DNA from: Rahnella perminowiae
GTDB taxonomy: Bacteria; Pseudomonadota; Gammaproteobacteria; Enterobacterales; Enterobacteriaceae
NCBI RefSeq assembly: GCF_019049755.1
Contig: NZ_JAFMOS010000622.1
Coordinates: 1 to 34,489, forward strand
DNA: 34,489 nt
Reading direction: 5' to 3'
Position 1 is the first letter of the stretch, and the number at the start of each line of letters is the position of its first letter. The notes beneath the pieces are model-generated. The model saw only the letters and a program-made list of their open reading frames with translations, made no database searches and was not told the DNA's origin. This document shows, one piece after another, positions 24,938 through 34,489 of the stretch. The translations under genes and the position numbers were made by a program.

Positions 24938-27085
24938 ATGAGCACAGTAGTCGTGACACTGGTGTTGTTGTGTATCGCAATTATTGCTACAGCGTCTTAT
25001 TTTTGGCTTGTATTGCGTCGCCGCCAACGCGACGAGTCCGTCGTGCGTTTCTCCACACCGAGTCAGCGCAAACTCTCTCAGAAAGAACGCGATGCAGTTG
25101 AACGCTATCTGCGGCAAAATGAAGGCCTCGGCCAGACGCCAATTACCCACCGCAATAATCTGATTATCCTGCGCGATAAACTGACGCTGACCACTAAAAG
25201 CGAAAATGTTTATAGCCTGACCCGCGCAATCACCCGCTATGGTGTAGCGAGTGAAGATCCTAACAAATGGCGTTACTTCCTCGATTCTACTGAAATTCAC
25301 CTGCCGCCATTCTGGGAGCAATACATTGCTCAGGAAAATCAGGTCGAGCTGATCAAAACGCAGAGCCTGCCGCTGGTCATTTCACTCAACGGCCATACCC
25401 TGACCGACCACGTTTACGAAGGCCCCGCGCCAGTTTCAGCGGTGATACCTTCGCAGCCGCAAAATGCGTCTATCCGGCACGAAGAAAGCGAGCATATAGA
25501 ACTGGTCAAAGTCCGCCGCGAAACGCGTGAAGAGCATGCGCTGACCCGGTCGAACGGCGTAAAAGAAGCGGTGGCCGTTTCCGCCATTCTGCTGCTGCTT
25601 TTTATCACGCTGCAAAGTCCGGTGATCTTTCTACCCTGGTTGCTGACGCTTTCGGCAGGGTTAGCTGTCTGGGTTATCTGGCGCTTAGTGTCCGAACGTT
25701 TAGGTAAAAATCGCAAGGAAATCCATTGCCTGCGTGGCTTACCTAAACGCTGGGGTTTGTTTGGTGAATCCAAACAAGGGGATATCAGTAATATTTCACT
25801 CGGTGTGGTAGACCTGATTTATCCGCCTCACTGGCAGCCCTATATTGGCCGTGATCTCGGACAGCCTACGGATGTAGAAGTCTATATGAACAGCCACGTC
25901 GTGCGTCAGGGGAGTTATCTGACACTCCACGAGGAAGTGAAAAAATTTCCCCTCCAGCAGTGGGGAAGAAATCTGGTGCTCGCCACCAGCGCCTTCCTCC
26001 TGCTGCTGGCGTTACTGGTTTATGTGCCGCTTGGACTGCCGCTCAAACTCAGCGTTGCCTGGTTGCAGGGAGCACAAAGTTCGCAGGTTAACAGCGTACA
26101 GGAACTCGAAAAGGCGGCTCTGCGCGTCGGCGATACCTTGAAAGTTCAGGGTTCCGGGATGTGTTATGTGCCACCGTCGGGCAGCCGTTCCGCCACGGGT
26201 TTTATGCCTTTTGATTGTTCAGCGATTTACTGGAATACCGCGACGCCTCTTCCGGTTCCGCAGTCAGAAATTATTGATGCCGCTACGGCGCTGCAAACAA
26301 CGGTGAACAACCAGCTGCATCCCGGTCAGAACCAGACGCCTGAGCAAAACATTAATCCGCAGCTGGCCACCGCCATCGAAAAATCCGGGATGATCCTGCT
26401 TGATGATTTCGCAGATATCGTGCTGAAAACCGAAACGCTGTGCGGAAACAGCAATGATTGTGTTCGGCTGAAAAACGCGCTGGTGAATCTGGGCAATTCG
26501 AGCAACTGGAACTCACTGGTGAAGCGGGCACAGGCGGGCACATTGCAGGGGATTAACGTTCTGCTGCGTCCGGTCAGTGCGCAATCGCTGAGCGAACTGG
26601 TGAATAACGCAACATCTTCTTTCTTTGTTCAGGAGACCCGTCGTGCTGCTGACAGGCTTAACAGCCCGCCACCGGGTGGGTTCCTGATAAGCAATGATGA
26701 AGGACGTCAGCTGATTGAGATGCCAGCTCCTCCGGTGGGTGTATTGGCTAACCCGCCGCAGGAACAGTGGAAGCAGTTGCAACAGTTATCAACACTCTTG
26801 CTGCATACCCCTTTCAGTGCGCAGGGCGTGATCACCAGTATCAGTATCGATGCTAACGGAACCCGTCACATTTCGCTGCACAGCGAGCCGGATATCTCAA
26901 CGCTCTGGCGTTATCTGGGCACCAGCTTATTACTGTTATTGTTGATCGGTGTTCTGGTGGTTAATAGCCTGCTGTTTATCCGCCGCTTCATCAAAGATAA
27001 GCGCCGGATAGACGATATTCAGCAATACTATAATGCCTGCTTTCATCCCACGCTGATGCCCATACCCGCGCAAAAACTGGGTTGA
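24938..27085 (+). CDS. igaA: Rcs-pathway inner-membrane inhibitor IgaA (YrfF)
   Basis: A 715-residue polytopic inner-membrane protein (E. coli YrfF 711) that holds the RcsC/RcsD/RcsB phosphorelay off unless RcsF signals envelope stress; it is often essential. Membrane segments are visible at about 1-24, 208-250 (two close hydrophobic blocks), 342-368 and 655-680, with cytoplasmic domains between and a large periplasmic domain (about 370-650). Conserved family segments are DPNKWRYFLDS, HLPPFWEQYI, HCLRG-PKRWGLFGE, HWQPYIGRDLGQ, GTGMC-type GSGMCYV and DDCVRLKNALVNLGNS. Its periplasmic domain keeps the paired cysteines (in GMCYV, FDCS, LCGNSNDC). GGGGATCGG precedes the ATG. It stands alone before yrfG. 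Confidence 0.95.
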   Translation: MSTVVVTLVLLCIAIIATASYFWLVLRRRQRDESVVRFSTPSQRKLSQKERDAVERYLRQNEGLGQTPITHRNNLIILRDKLTLTTKSENVYSLTRAITRYGVASEDPNKWRYFLDSTEIHLPPFWEQYIAQENQVELIKTQSLPLVISLNGHTLTDHVYEGPAPVSAVIPSQPQNASIRHEESEHIELVKVRRETREEHALTRSNGVKEAVAVSAILLLLFITLQSPVIFLPWLLTLSAGLAVWVIWRLVSERLGKNRKEIHCLRGLPKRWGLFGESKQGDISNISLGVVDLIYPPHWQPYIGRDLGQPTDVEVYMNSHVVRQGSYLTLHEEVKKFPLQQWGRNLVLATSAFLLLLALLVYVPLGLPLKLSVAWLQGAQSSQVNSVQELEKAALRVGDTLKVQGSGMCYVPPSGSRSATGFMPFDCSAIYWNTATPLPVPQSEIIDAATALQTTVNNQLHPGQNQTPEQNINPQLATAIEKSGMILLDDFADIVLKTETLCGNSNDCVRLKNALVNLGNSSNWNSLVKRAQAGTLQGINVLLRPVSAQSLSELVNNATSSFFVQETRRAADRLNSPPPGGFLISNDEGRQLIEMPAPPVGVLANPPQEQWKQLQQLSTLLLHTPFSAQGVITSISIDANGTRHISLHSEPDISTLWRYLGTSLLLLLLIGVLVVNSLLFIRRFIKDKRRIDDIQQYYNACFHPTLMPIPAQKLG

Positions 27086-27163
27086 AAAGCACCGGGCGTC
27101 CCTGCGTCCCCCGGTCAGATTATGCTACCCTGACGCCCTTCCCTGCTTTCATATATTTGTCCC

Positions 27164-27183
27164 TGCGGCTTCTCACAGCCGCA
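27164..27183 (+). repeat. Hairpin in the yrfG leader
   Basis: TGCGGCT and AGCCGCA form a perfect 7-bp stem with a 6-base loop, ending 16 bases before the yrfG ATG and just before its ATGGAG ribosome site. It is not followed by a T-run. Confidence 0.4.
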
Positions 27184-27199
27184 AGAACATGGAGTTTTC

Positions 27200-27889
27200 A
27201 TGTCCCCTGATTTTGACTGGCAATGCATCGATACCGTTTTACTGGATATGGACGGTACATTGTTGGATCTGGCTTTTGACAGCCAGTTCTGGTTGCAGGA
27301 TGTCCCGCTGGCCCTCAGCCAGCAGCGTGCGATCCCGCTTGAAAACGCACGCCAGTTAATTCATACCGAATACCTTGCCGTTCAGCACACCATGAACTGG
27401 TATTGCTTCGATTACTGGAGCGAAAAGCTAAGCCTGGATATCTACCAGATGACGACAAACATCGGCAAAAATGCGCGGCTTCGCGACGATACCCTGCCTT
27501 TTTTAGCTCACCTGCGTGAAAGCGGACGGCAAACAATTCTGCTCACTAATGCACATCCGCACAGCCTTTCCGTTAAAATTGAACATACCGGATTAGATCA
27601 GCACCTTGATTTACTCCTTTCCACCCACACATTTGGTTATCCGAAGGAAGATCAGCGGTTGTGGTCTGCCGTTCAGCAGCAAACGGGCTTTAATCCCGAC
27701 AGAACCCTATTTGTCGATGACGGTGAACCTATCCTCAATGCGGCAAAAACCTTCGGCATCCGCTATTGTCTGGGTATAGAAAACCCAGATTCGACCATGG
27801 CAAATAAGTCATTTGAAGGACATCCTTCCATCAATGACTACCGCAGCCTGTTGCCTGCAATTCACCCTGTAACAGGCCCGGCGAAGTAA
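27200..27889 (+). CDS. yrfG: GMP/IMP nucleotidase YrfG (HAD superfamily)
   Basis: A 229-residue HAD phosphatase (E. coli YrfG 222), reported to act on purine nucleoside monophosphates. HAD motifs: Asp16 and Asp18 in LLDMDGTLLD, LLTNAHPHS with the Thr of motif II, the Lys in GYPKEDQ, and FVDDGEPIL as motif IV. GGAG lies 8 bases before the ATG. It starts the yrfG-hslR-hslO group, with a 24-base gap to hslR. Confidence 0.93.
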   Translation: MSPDFDWQCIDTVLLDMDGTLLDLAFDSQFWLQDVPLALSQQRAIPLENARQLIHTEYLAVQHTMNWYCFDYWSEKLSLDIYQMTTNIGKNARLRDDTLPFLAHLRESGRQTILLTNAHPHSLSVKIEHTGLDQHLDLLLSTHTFGYPKEDQRLWSAVQQQTGFNPDRTLFVDDGEPILNAAKTFGIRYCLGIENPDSTMANKSFEGHPSINDYRSLLPAIHPVTGPAK

Positions 27890-27913
27890 TACCGGTATGC
27901 TCAGGGGAGGGTT

Positions 27914-28318
27914 ATGAAAGGTAAAACGCAAGACGATGATAATGCAGTGCGCCTCGATAAATGGTTGTGGGCGGCTCGTTTTTATAAGACCCGTGCGCTG
28001 GCACGCGAGATGATTGATGGCGGCAAAGTGCATTACAACGGTCAGCGGGGGAAACCCAGCAAGCTGATGGAACTGAATGCCGAAATTACCTTGCGCCAGG
28101 GAAATGATACAAAAACGATCATCGTTTTGGGGCTCACCACTCAGCGCCGCAGTGCGGAAGAAGCACAGAAACTGTATCAGGAAACCGGTGCGAGCATTGC
28201 CAGCCGGGAAAAAATTTCCGAGGCGCGCAAAATGAATGCGATGCCGCACCCGGACAGACGTCCGGACAAAAAGGAACGCCGCAACCTGATCAAATTTAAA
28301 TATGGCGATACTGAATAA
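27914..28318 (+). CDS. hslR: Ribosome-associated heat-shock protein Hsp15 (HslR)
   Basis: A 134-residue RNA-binding protein (E. coli 133). Hsp15 binds 50S subunits that still carry a peptidyl-tRNA and helps recycle them after heat stress. The S4 RNA-binding domain lies at about 12-70 (VRLDKWLWAARFYKTRALA and MIDGGKVHYNGQRGKPS), followed by a helical, strongly basic tail (RRPDKKERRNLIKFK). A strong AGGGGAGGG site precedes the ATG. It is the middle gene of the yrfG-hslR-hslO group. I could not identify a sigma-32 promoter with correct spacing. Confidence 0.95.
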   Translation: MKGKTQDDDNAVRLDKWLWAARFYKTRALAREMIDGGKVHYNGQRGKPSKLMELNAEITLRQGNDTKTIIVLGLTTQRRSAEEAQKLYQETGASIASREKISEARKMNAMPHPDRRPDKKERRNLIKFKYGDTE

Positions 28319-28376
28319 ATCTTCAATCTTTCGATGAAAGAGGAAGGATTTACGTTCGCTAAACAGAGAGAAAACT

Positions 28377-29261
28377 ATGTCTAATCACGACCAACTGCAT
28401 CGCTACCTGTTCAGTCATCACGCCGTTCGCGGTGAACTGGTCTCACTCAAAGAAACCTTCCAGCAGGTTATTGCCGGTCACGAGTATCCGGCCGAAGTGC
28501 GTACTCTGCTGGGTGAAATGTTGGTGGCGACCAGCCTGCTGACTGCCACCCTGAAATTTGACGGCGATATTACCGTGCAGTTGCAGGGCGATGGCCCGCT
28601 GAAACTGGCCGTGATCAACGGTAATAACAAGCAGGAATTGCGCGGTGTGGCACGTCTGCAGGGTGACATCATCGAAGGCAGTACACTGAAAGAGATGATT
28701 GGCAACGGCTACATGGTGATCACTATTTCTCCGACCGTTGGCGAACGCTATCAGGGCGTCGTGGGGCTGGAAGGCGAAAACCTGGCAGAATGTCTGGAAA
28801 ACTATTTCATGCAGTCTGAACAGCTACCCACCCGCATCTTCATCCGTACCGGTGAAGTGGAAGGCCAGCCTGCTGCAGGTGCCATGTTGTTACAGGTTCT
28901 GCCAGCGCAAGATACAGACCCGGAAGAGTTCAGCCATCTGGCACAACTGACCACCACCATCAAAGCGGAAGAACTGCTGACTCTGCCGGCAAATGAAGTG
29001 CTTTATCGTCTGTATCATCAGGAAGAGGTCACGCTGTATGAGCCGCAGGATGTGTGTTTCCGTTGCACCTGCTCCCGCGAACGTTGTGCCGCCGCGCTGC
29101 TGACGCTGCCGGATGAAGATATTCACGAAATGCTGGAAGCTGATGGAAAAATCGAGATGCACTGCGATTATTGTGGCGCAGACTATGAATTTGATGGGAT
29201 GGATATGGCGACGCTGAAAGCCAGCGGTGATGTCCATTCCGGAGATGATCACATTCATTGA
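28377..29261 (+). CDS. hslO: Redox-regulated chaperone Hsp33 (HslO)
   Basis: A 294-residue holdase chaperone (E. coli 292) activated by oxidation plus unfolding. The zinc switch is intact: Cys230-x-Cys232 and Cys263-x-x-Cys266 near the C-terminus. Additional cysteines lie in the CFRCTC and RERC neighbourhood (about 227 and 237). The N-terminal domain shows [11 protein letters not shown] and the conserved [11 protein letters not shown] segment. AGAGAG precedes the ATG. It follows hslR by 58 bases and ends in a strong terminator. yhgE, which follows in E. coli, is absent. Confidence 0.96.
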   Translation: MSNHDQLHRYLFSHHAVRGELVSLKETFQQVIAGHEYPAEVRTLLGEMLVATSLLTATLKFDGDITVQLQGDGPLKLAVINGNNKQELRGVARLQGDIIEGSTLKEMIGNGYMVITISPTVGERYQGVVGLEGENLAECLENYFMQSEQLPTRIFIRTGEVEGQPAAGAMLLQVLPAQDTDPEEFSHLAQLTTTIKAEELLTLPANEVLYRLYHQEEVTLYEPQDVCFRCTCSRERCAAALLTLPDEDIHEMLEADGKIEMHCDYCGADYEFDGMDMATLKASGDVHSGDDHIH

Positions 29262-29281
29262 TCGTTGATACGCTCAGCCTG

Positions 29282-29313
29282 AGGGACTTTTCACTGAAAG
29301 GTCCCTTTTTTAT
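29282..29313 (+). terminator. Rho-independent terminator of hslO
   Basis: AGGGACTTTTC and GAAAGGTCCCT form an 11-bp stem (one T-G pair) with loop ACT, followed by TTTTTTATTG. It ends the yrfG-hslR-hslO transcript. Confidence 0.9.
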
Positions 29314-29364
29314 TGCTTTTTCATAACCTCGCTTGCACACCTTTCGGGTTTTTCATCACAATTC

Positions 29365-29380
29365 TGGAAAAACATTCACA
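29365..29380 (+). promoter_or_regulatory. CRP-like half-site upstream of pckA
   Basis: TGGAA-N6-TCACA matches the right half of a CRP site fully and the left half at 3 of 5 positions, about 110-125 bases before the pckA ATG. CRP activation of pckA is known in E. coli. I found no clear -10/-35 pair. Confidence 0.3.
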
Positions 29381-29488
29381 TCTGCCGTTATTCTTTGAGA
29401 CCTGTCGCGGCACAAAAGCGATATATACCTACAATAACAACTGATTTATCCCTATTGACGGGATCCAAGTTCAGCAAGGAGCAGGGAA

Positions 29489-31111
29489 ATGCCAACCACT
29501 ATCGGTATCACCGCCGAAACACTCTCCCAGTATGGGATCCACCAGAATAGCGAAATTGTCTATAACCCTGATTACGAAACTCTTTTTGCAGAAGAGACAG
29601 CCCCGGGCCTGGAAGGTTATGAACGCGGGCAGGTGACAGAGCTTGGCGCCGTGAATGTCGATACCGGCATTTTCACCGGCCGCTCGCCGAAAGATAAATA
29701 CATCGTCCGTGATGACACCACCCGCGATACGCTCTGGTGGGCTGATCAGGGCAAAGGAAAAAATGACAACAAACCGCTGTCGCAGGAAATCTGGACCTCA
29801 TTGAAGACGCTGGTCGGCAAACAGTTATCCGGGAAACGTTTGTTTATTGTCGATGCATTCTGCGGTGCTAATGCTGACTCCCGCCTGAAAGTACGCTTTA
29901 TCACGGAAGTCGCCTGGCAGGCGCATTTCGTCAAGAACATGTTTATCCGCCCGGAAGCAGGTGAACTGGAAAATTTCGAACCTGATTTCATCGTGATGAA
30001 CGGCGCCAAATGCACCAATCCGGACTGGCAGACACAGGGCCTGAATTCTGAAAACTTCATCGCCTTCAACCTGACCGAGCGCATCCAGCTGATCGGCGGC
30101 TCGTGGTACGGCGGCGAAATGAAGAAAGGCATGTTCGCGGTCATGAACTATCTGCTGCCGTTGCAGGGTATCGCGTCAATGCATTGCTCGGCAAACGTGG
30201 GCGAAAAAGGTGATGTAGCGGTATTCTTTGGCCTCTCCGGGACAGGTAAAACCACCTTATCCACCGATCCCAAGCGTAAGCTTATCGGCGATGATGAACA
30301 CGGCTGGGACGATGACGGCGTGTTTAACTTTGAAGGTGGCTGTTATGCCAAAACCATCAGACTCAGCCAGGAAGCCGAGCCGGAAATTTTCGGTGCGATA
30401 AAACGCGATGCCTTGCTGGAAAACGTGATGGTCAGCGAAGACGGAAAAATCGATTTCAACGACAGCAGCAAAACCGAAAATACCCGCGTCTCTTATCCGA
30501 TTTATCATATTCAGAATATCGTAAAACCGGTATCGAAAGCCGGCCATGCCCGCAAAGTGATTTTTCTGACGGCCGATGCTTTTGGCGTACTACCGCCGGT
30601 TTCGCGTCTGACACCTGCGCAAACGCAATACCACTTTCTGTCAGGTTTCACCGCCAAACTGGCCGGTACCGAGCGTGGTGTGAATGAGCCTACCCCCACC
30701 TTTTCTGCCTGCTTCGGTGCAGCATTTCTGATGTTGCACCCGACGCAATACTCTGAAGTACTGGTGAAGCGTATGGAAGCCGCAGGGGCTCAGGCTTATC
30801 TGGTTAATACCGGCTGGAACGGCACCGGCAAACGTATTTCGCTGAAAAATACCCGCGCTATTATCGATGCGATCCTCAACGATACCCTTGATGAAGCGGA
30901 AACCTTCACGTTGCCGCTGTTTAATCTGGCAGTGCCGGTGGTTCTGCCAGGCGTTGACACGCACATTCTGGATCCGCGCAATACTTACGCCAGTCGTGAG
31001 CAATGGCAGGAGAAAGCCGAGCACCTGGCACAGTTGTTTATTAATAATTTCGATAAATACACCGATACTCCGGCCGGAGCTGCGCTGGTCAGTGCAGGGC
31101 CGAAACGTTAA
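29489..31111 (+). CDS. pckA: Phosphoenolpyruvate carboxykinase (ATP) PckA
   Basis: A 540-residue cytosolic enzyme, the same length as in E. coli, that converts oxaloacetate plus ATP to phosphoenolpyruvate, CO2 and ADP to start gluconeogenesis. The substrate Arg65 lies in [10 protein letters not shown], Tyr207 and Lys213 in WYGGEMKKG, and His232 in SMHCSAN. The P-loop GLSGTGKTT is at 248-256 and the metal-binding [10 protein letters not shown] follows. GGAG about 8 bases upstream supports the ATG at 29489. It is a single gene with a terminator 20 bases after its stop. In E. coli yhgE lies between hslO and pckA; here the two are adjacent. Confidence 0.98.
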   Translation: MPTTIGITAETLSQYGIHQNSEIVYNPDYETLFAEETAPGLEGYERGQVTELGAVNVDTGIFTGRSPKDKYIVRDDTTRDTLWWADQGKGKNDNKPLSQEIWTSLKTLVGKQLSGKRLFIVDAFCGANADSRLKVRFITEVAWQAHFVKNMFIRPEAGELENFEPDFIVMNGAKCTNPDWQTQGLNSENFIAFNLTERIQLIGGSWYGGEMKKGMFAVMNYLLPLQGIASMHCSANVGEKGDVAVFFGLSGTGKTTLSTDPKRKLIGDDEHGWDDDGVFNFEGGCYAKTIRLSQEAEPEIFGAIKRDALLENVMVSEDGKIDFNDSSKTENTRVSYPIYHIQNIVKPVSKAGHARKVIFLTADAFGVLPPVSRLTPAQTQYHFLSGFTAKLAGTERGVNEPTPTFSACFGAAFLMLHPTQYSEVLVKRMEAAGAQAYLVNTGWNGTGKRISLKNTRAIIDAILNDTLDEAETFTLPLFNLAVPVVLPGVDTHILDPRNTYASREQWQEKAEHLAQLFINNFDKYTDTPAGAALVSAGPKR

Positions 31112-31130
31112 GTTTCAGACACTTTTAACA

Positions 31131-31156
31131 GGCGCGGGCTCCCGCGCCTTTTTTAT
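31131..31156 (+). terminator. Rho-independent terminator of pckA
   Basis: GGCGCGGG and CCCGCGCC form an 8-bp GC-only stem followed by TTTTTTATTG, about 20 bases past the pckA stop. The downstream antitoxin-toxin pair is thereby separated from pckA transcription. Confidence 0.92.
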
Positions 31157-31212
31157 TGCAACCGGCACAGCCGCATTTCAGAATAACAGTATTGCTGACA
31201 GAGGAGCCTGTT

Positions 31213-31425
31213 ATGGCGACAATTACCGTTCGTAACCTGGATGATGAAGTGAAGGAATTACTGCGCATCGCTGCAGCCAGAAAAGGCCATTCGATGGAAG
31301 AAGAAGCACGTTTAATACTGAAACAGGCGCTGACCACTGCGGTGCCTGGTTTTGGTCTTGGCAGTCAGCTTCGACAACGTTTCTCTTCCCTGAGCGTGGA
31401 ACACCTGGAACGACCACCGAAATGA
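31213..31425 (+). CDS. VapB/FitA-like ribbon-helix-helix antitoxin
   Basis: A 70-residue protein. Residues 1-40 (ATITVRNLDDEVKELLRIAA, then KGHSMEEEARLIL) are a FitA/VapB-type ribbon-helix-helix DNA-binding domain: the ITVRNL strand, then two helices. The C-terminal 28 residues (GLGSQLRQRF and on) would thread into the toxin. The ATG at 31213 is chosen over a codon 19 triplets upstream because GAGGAG lies 6 bases before it and MATITVRNL is the usual start. The stop overlaps the next gene by 4 bases (ATGA), the normal layout for a pair in which the antitoxin is made first. It probably represses its own promoter, which must lie in 31157-31205. Confidence 0.85.
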   Translation: MATITVRNLDDEVKELLRIAAARKGHSMEEEARLILKQALTTAVPGFGLGSQLRQRFSSLSVEHLERPPK

Positions 31426-31901
31426 TTATCCTCAATACCGCCGTCATCCTTGAGATGATTAGCCCCGGACCGCAAAAGAACGTGCTGCAATGGCTGGATG
31501 CGCAGGACGCAACACAACTGTACCTGACCAGCCTGAACGTCGCGGCGCTTTTCACCTGGGCGGATAATCTGCCGGAGAACCAGCCGAAGGCCGCACTTTC
31601 CGATGCCTTACTGGAGATGTTAAACCAGGATTTCGCCGGGCGTCTGCTGTCATTTGATGCTGCCAGCGCACTGTATTACCCGGAGGTGCTGACACTAACA
31701 AAGGCGGCCAATATCGTGATGTCGGAGCGTGATATGCAGCTTGCGGCGATTTGCCTGCACCATCAGGCGAGGCTGGCCACGGATCACACGGAAGTGTTTG
31801 CCCATACGGGCGTGGTGTTAGTTAATCCGTGGGATACAGCGGAGACGCCGAGATGGCGGGAAGAAGCGGCAGAATATTATGTGATGAGCAGGAAGAGTTG
31901 A
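31422..31901 (+). CDS. Degenerate VapC/FitB-like PIN-domain protein
   Basis: A 159-residue protein aligning along its length with FitB-type VapC toxins: MIIL-T-VI at the start, VLQWLDAQ, LYLTSLNVAALF, LLEMLNQDFAGRLLSFD, RDMQLAAI, LAT-F-TGVVLVNPW. PIN toxins cut RNA with four acidic residues. Three are replaced here: Asn5 for the first Asp, Ala42 for the Glu of the A-E-L motif, and Val125 for the Asp of N-x-x-D-F. Only Asp104 remains. The nearby conserved ATRN is ATDH. It also has about 20 extra residues after the NPW motif. Nuclease activity is therefore doubtful; it may be a decaying toxin or have a different role. The frame is open and coupled to the antitoxin. Confidence 0.82.
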   Translation: MIILNTAVILEMISPGPQKNVLQWLDAQDATQLYLTSLNVAALFTWADNLPENQPKAALSDALLEMLNQDFAGRLLSFDAASALYYPEVLTLTKAANIVMSERDMQLAAICLHHQARLATDHTEVFAHTGVVLVNPWDTAETPRWREEAAEYYVMSRKS

Positions 31902-31994
31902 GGGGTGGATTGCCAGCACTGGCTTTTCACTGCGCGCTTCGCCCGCTGACTTTGCTTCCGGTGCTGCAGCGACAACCGTAAAACGCCCTCCCTG

Positions 31995-32016
31995 CCTCCC
32001 CCATCGCAGGGGGAGG
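31995..32016. repeat. GC-rich inverted repeat between the PIN gene and envZ
   Basis: CCTCCCCC and GGGGGAGG form a perfect 8-bp stem with a 6-base loop. No T-run follows on either strand. It lies within a 261-base gene-free stretch (31902-32162) of mixed composition that also has TTGCAG/CTGCAA at 32080-32100. It may be a dispersed intergenic repeat or a convergent-gene terminator of unusual type. Confidence 0.45.
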
Positions 32017-32135
32017 AGCACAACTGCCTTTGAATTTAAGATCGTGCGGGCGGTTCAGAAACGTGCTGAATGACAGGTTGCAGACTTGAGGCTGCAATCC
32101 CGAATTAAGAAACCGAAACTTTCACCTGTCTGAAT

Positions 32136-32162
32136 AAAAGGGACTATTAAGGCCCCCCTTAA

Positions 32163-32163
<1 letters not shown>
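32136..32163 (-). terminator. Probable terminator of envZ
   Basis: ATTAAGG and CCTTAAT form a 7-bp stem around four G residues on the minus strand, starting at the last base of the envZ stop region and followed by AGTCCCTTTTATT. The T-run is short and begins late, so termination may be incomplete. Confidence 0.45.
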
Positions 32164-34240
<2,077 letters not shown>

Positions 34241-34314
34241 TTAAATCTCCCAAAGGCGTGAATGCCTGAAGCTTGTATTGTTAGAAAAGTCAGCTAAAAC
34301 AGACAGCGTTTAAT

Positions 34315-34343
34315 GGTATATATTCTAGTCGAAATTGTAACAA
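34315..34343 (-). promoter_or_regulatory. Candidate ompR promoter
   Basis: On the minus strand, TTGTTA and TATACC are separated by exactly 17 bases, giving a sigma-70-type promoter about 75 bases before the ompR ATG. The area is strongly AT-rich (34300-34380) and has an ATTGT-A-ACAAT inverted repeat overlapping the -35. Other -10 choices (TATATA) are possible. Confidence 0.4.
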
Positions 34344-34472
34344 TGATTATGGATTTCCTAATTTATCAACAATATCAGAGGAATCTTCCGCACGCGAAGG
34401 ATGGTTTGTTACCGTTTGTCCCCCTCATCCCCGTTACCGCTCCTGCGCTGGGTTGTTCACTACCTGACCATT

Positions 34473-34489
34473 TATGGCAAAAAGCCCCC
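34473..34489 (-). terminator. Partial terminator at the right edge
   Basis: The window ends in GCAAAAAGCCCCC. On the minus strand this is the GGGGGC arm followed by a T-run of an intrinsic terminator whose other arm lies beyond the window. It suggests that a minus-strand gene ends just upstream of ompR, or that the terminator works both ways. Incomplete, so low confidence. Confidence 0.35.

Noticed and set aside
27079-27114. TTGAAA followed by CCCCCG before yrfG as a sigma-32 heat-shock promoter
   Set aside because: The spacer is about 20 bases, outside the 13-17 range, and the -10 is a poor match.

Overview
This window looks like core chromosome of a gamma-proteobacterium of the order Enterobacterales. 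The gene order follows the well-known E. coli/Serratia/Yersinia block argD-pabA-fic-ppiA-nirBD-cysG-trpS-gph-rpe-dam-damX-aroB-aroK-hofQPONM-mrcA-nudE-igaA-yrfG-hslRO-pckA-envZ-ompR. Dam, DamX, IgaA and the Hof genes together point to this order. The departures from E. coli (no tsgA, nirC or yhgE; an extra codA and an extra secreted DUF4432 protein) suggest a Yersiniaceae-type genome such as Rahnella or Serratia, but the genus is a guess from memory, not from a search.

Layout. Positions 1-2.9 kb (minus strand) hold yhfG-fic-pabA and argD: a Fic toxin-like pair, folate precursor synthesis and arginine/lysine synthesis. Next come a secreted aldose-epimerase-like protein, periplasmic ppiA and an orphan cytosine deaminase codA. 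codA diverges from the plus-strand nitrite reductase group nirB-nirD-cysG, whose promoter carries a perfect FNR site and a NarL/NarP 7-2-7 site at the expected spacing. From 11.1 to 17.3 kb the minus strand carries aroK-aroB-damX-dam-rpe-gph-trpS. From 17.4 to 21.2 kb, also minus strand, lies the competence/pilus-assembly-like hofM-hofN-hofOP-hofQ cluster, with HofO and HofP as one polypeptide, plus an unrecognised small reading frame. mrcA (PBP1A) diverges from hofM and converges on nudE. From 24.9 to 31.1 kb the plus strand carries igaA, yrfG-hslR-hslO and pckA. A small VapBC/FitAB-like pair sits between pckA and envZ. The window closes with the minus-strand ompR-envZ operon.

How the parts work together. 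CysG makes siroheme for NirB. Dam, DamX and the shikimate enzymes form the usual mixed housekeeping operon. HofM/N/O/P/Q resemble PilM/N/O/P/Q, the alignment and secretin complex of type IV pili, used for DNA uptake. HslR and HslO are heat- and oxidation-stress proteins. IgaA restrains Rcs envelope-stress signalling, and OmpR/EnvZ sense osmolarity.

Most of the window is ordinary conserved chromosome. I saw no phage, insertion sequence, CRISPR array, rRNA or tRNA, and no convincing wholly new multi-gene system. The points most worth a second look are: a VapC-like PIN protein that has lost three of its four acidic active-site positions; a Fic/YhfG pair with an altered catalytic motif and an altered inhibitory residue; the HofO-HofP fusion; strong hairpins next to the starts of pabA and the DUF4432 gene; and the accessory content at the ppiA-nirB and pckA-envZ junctions.
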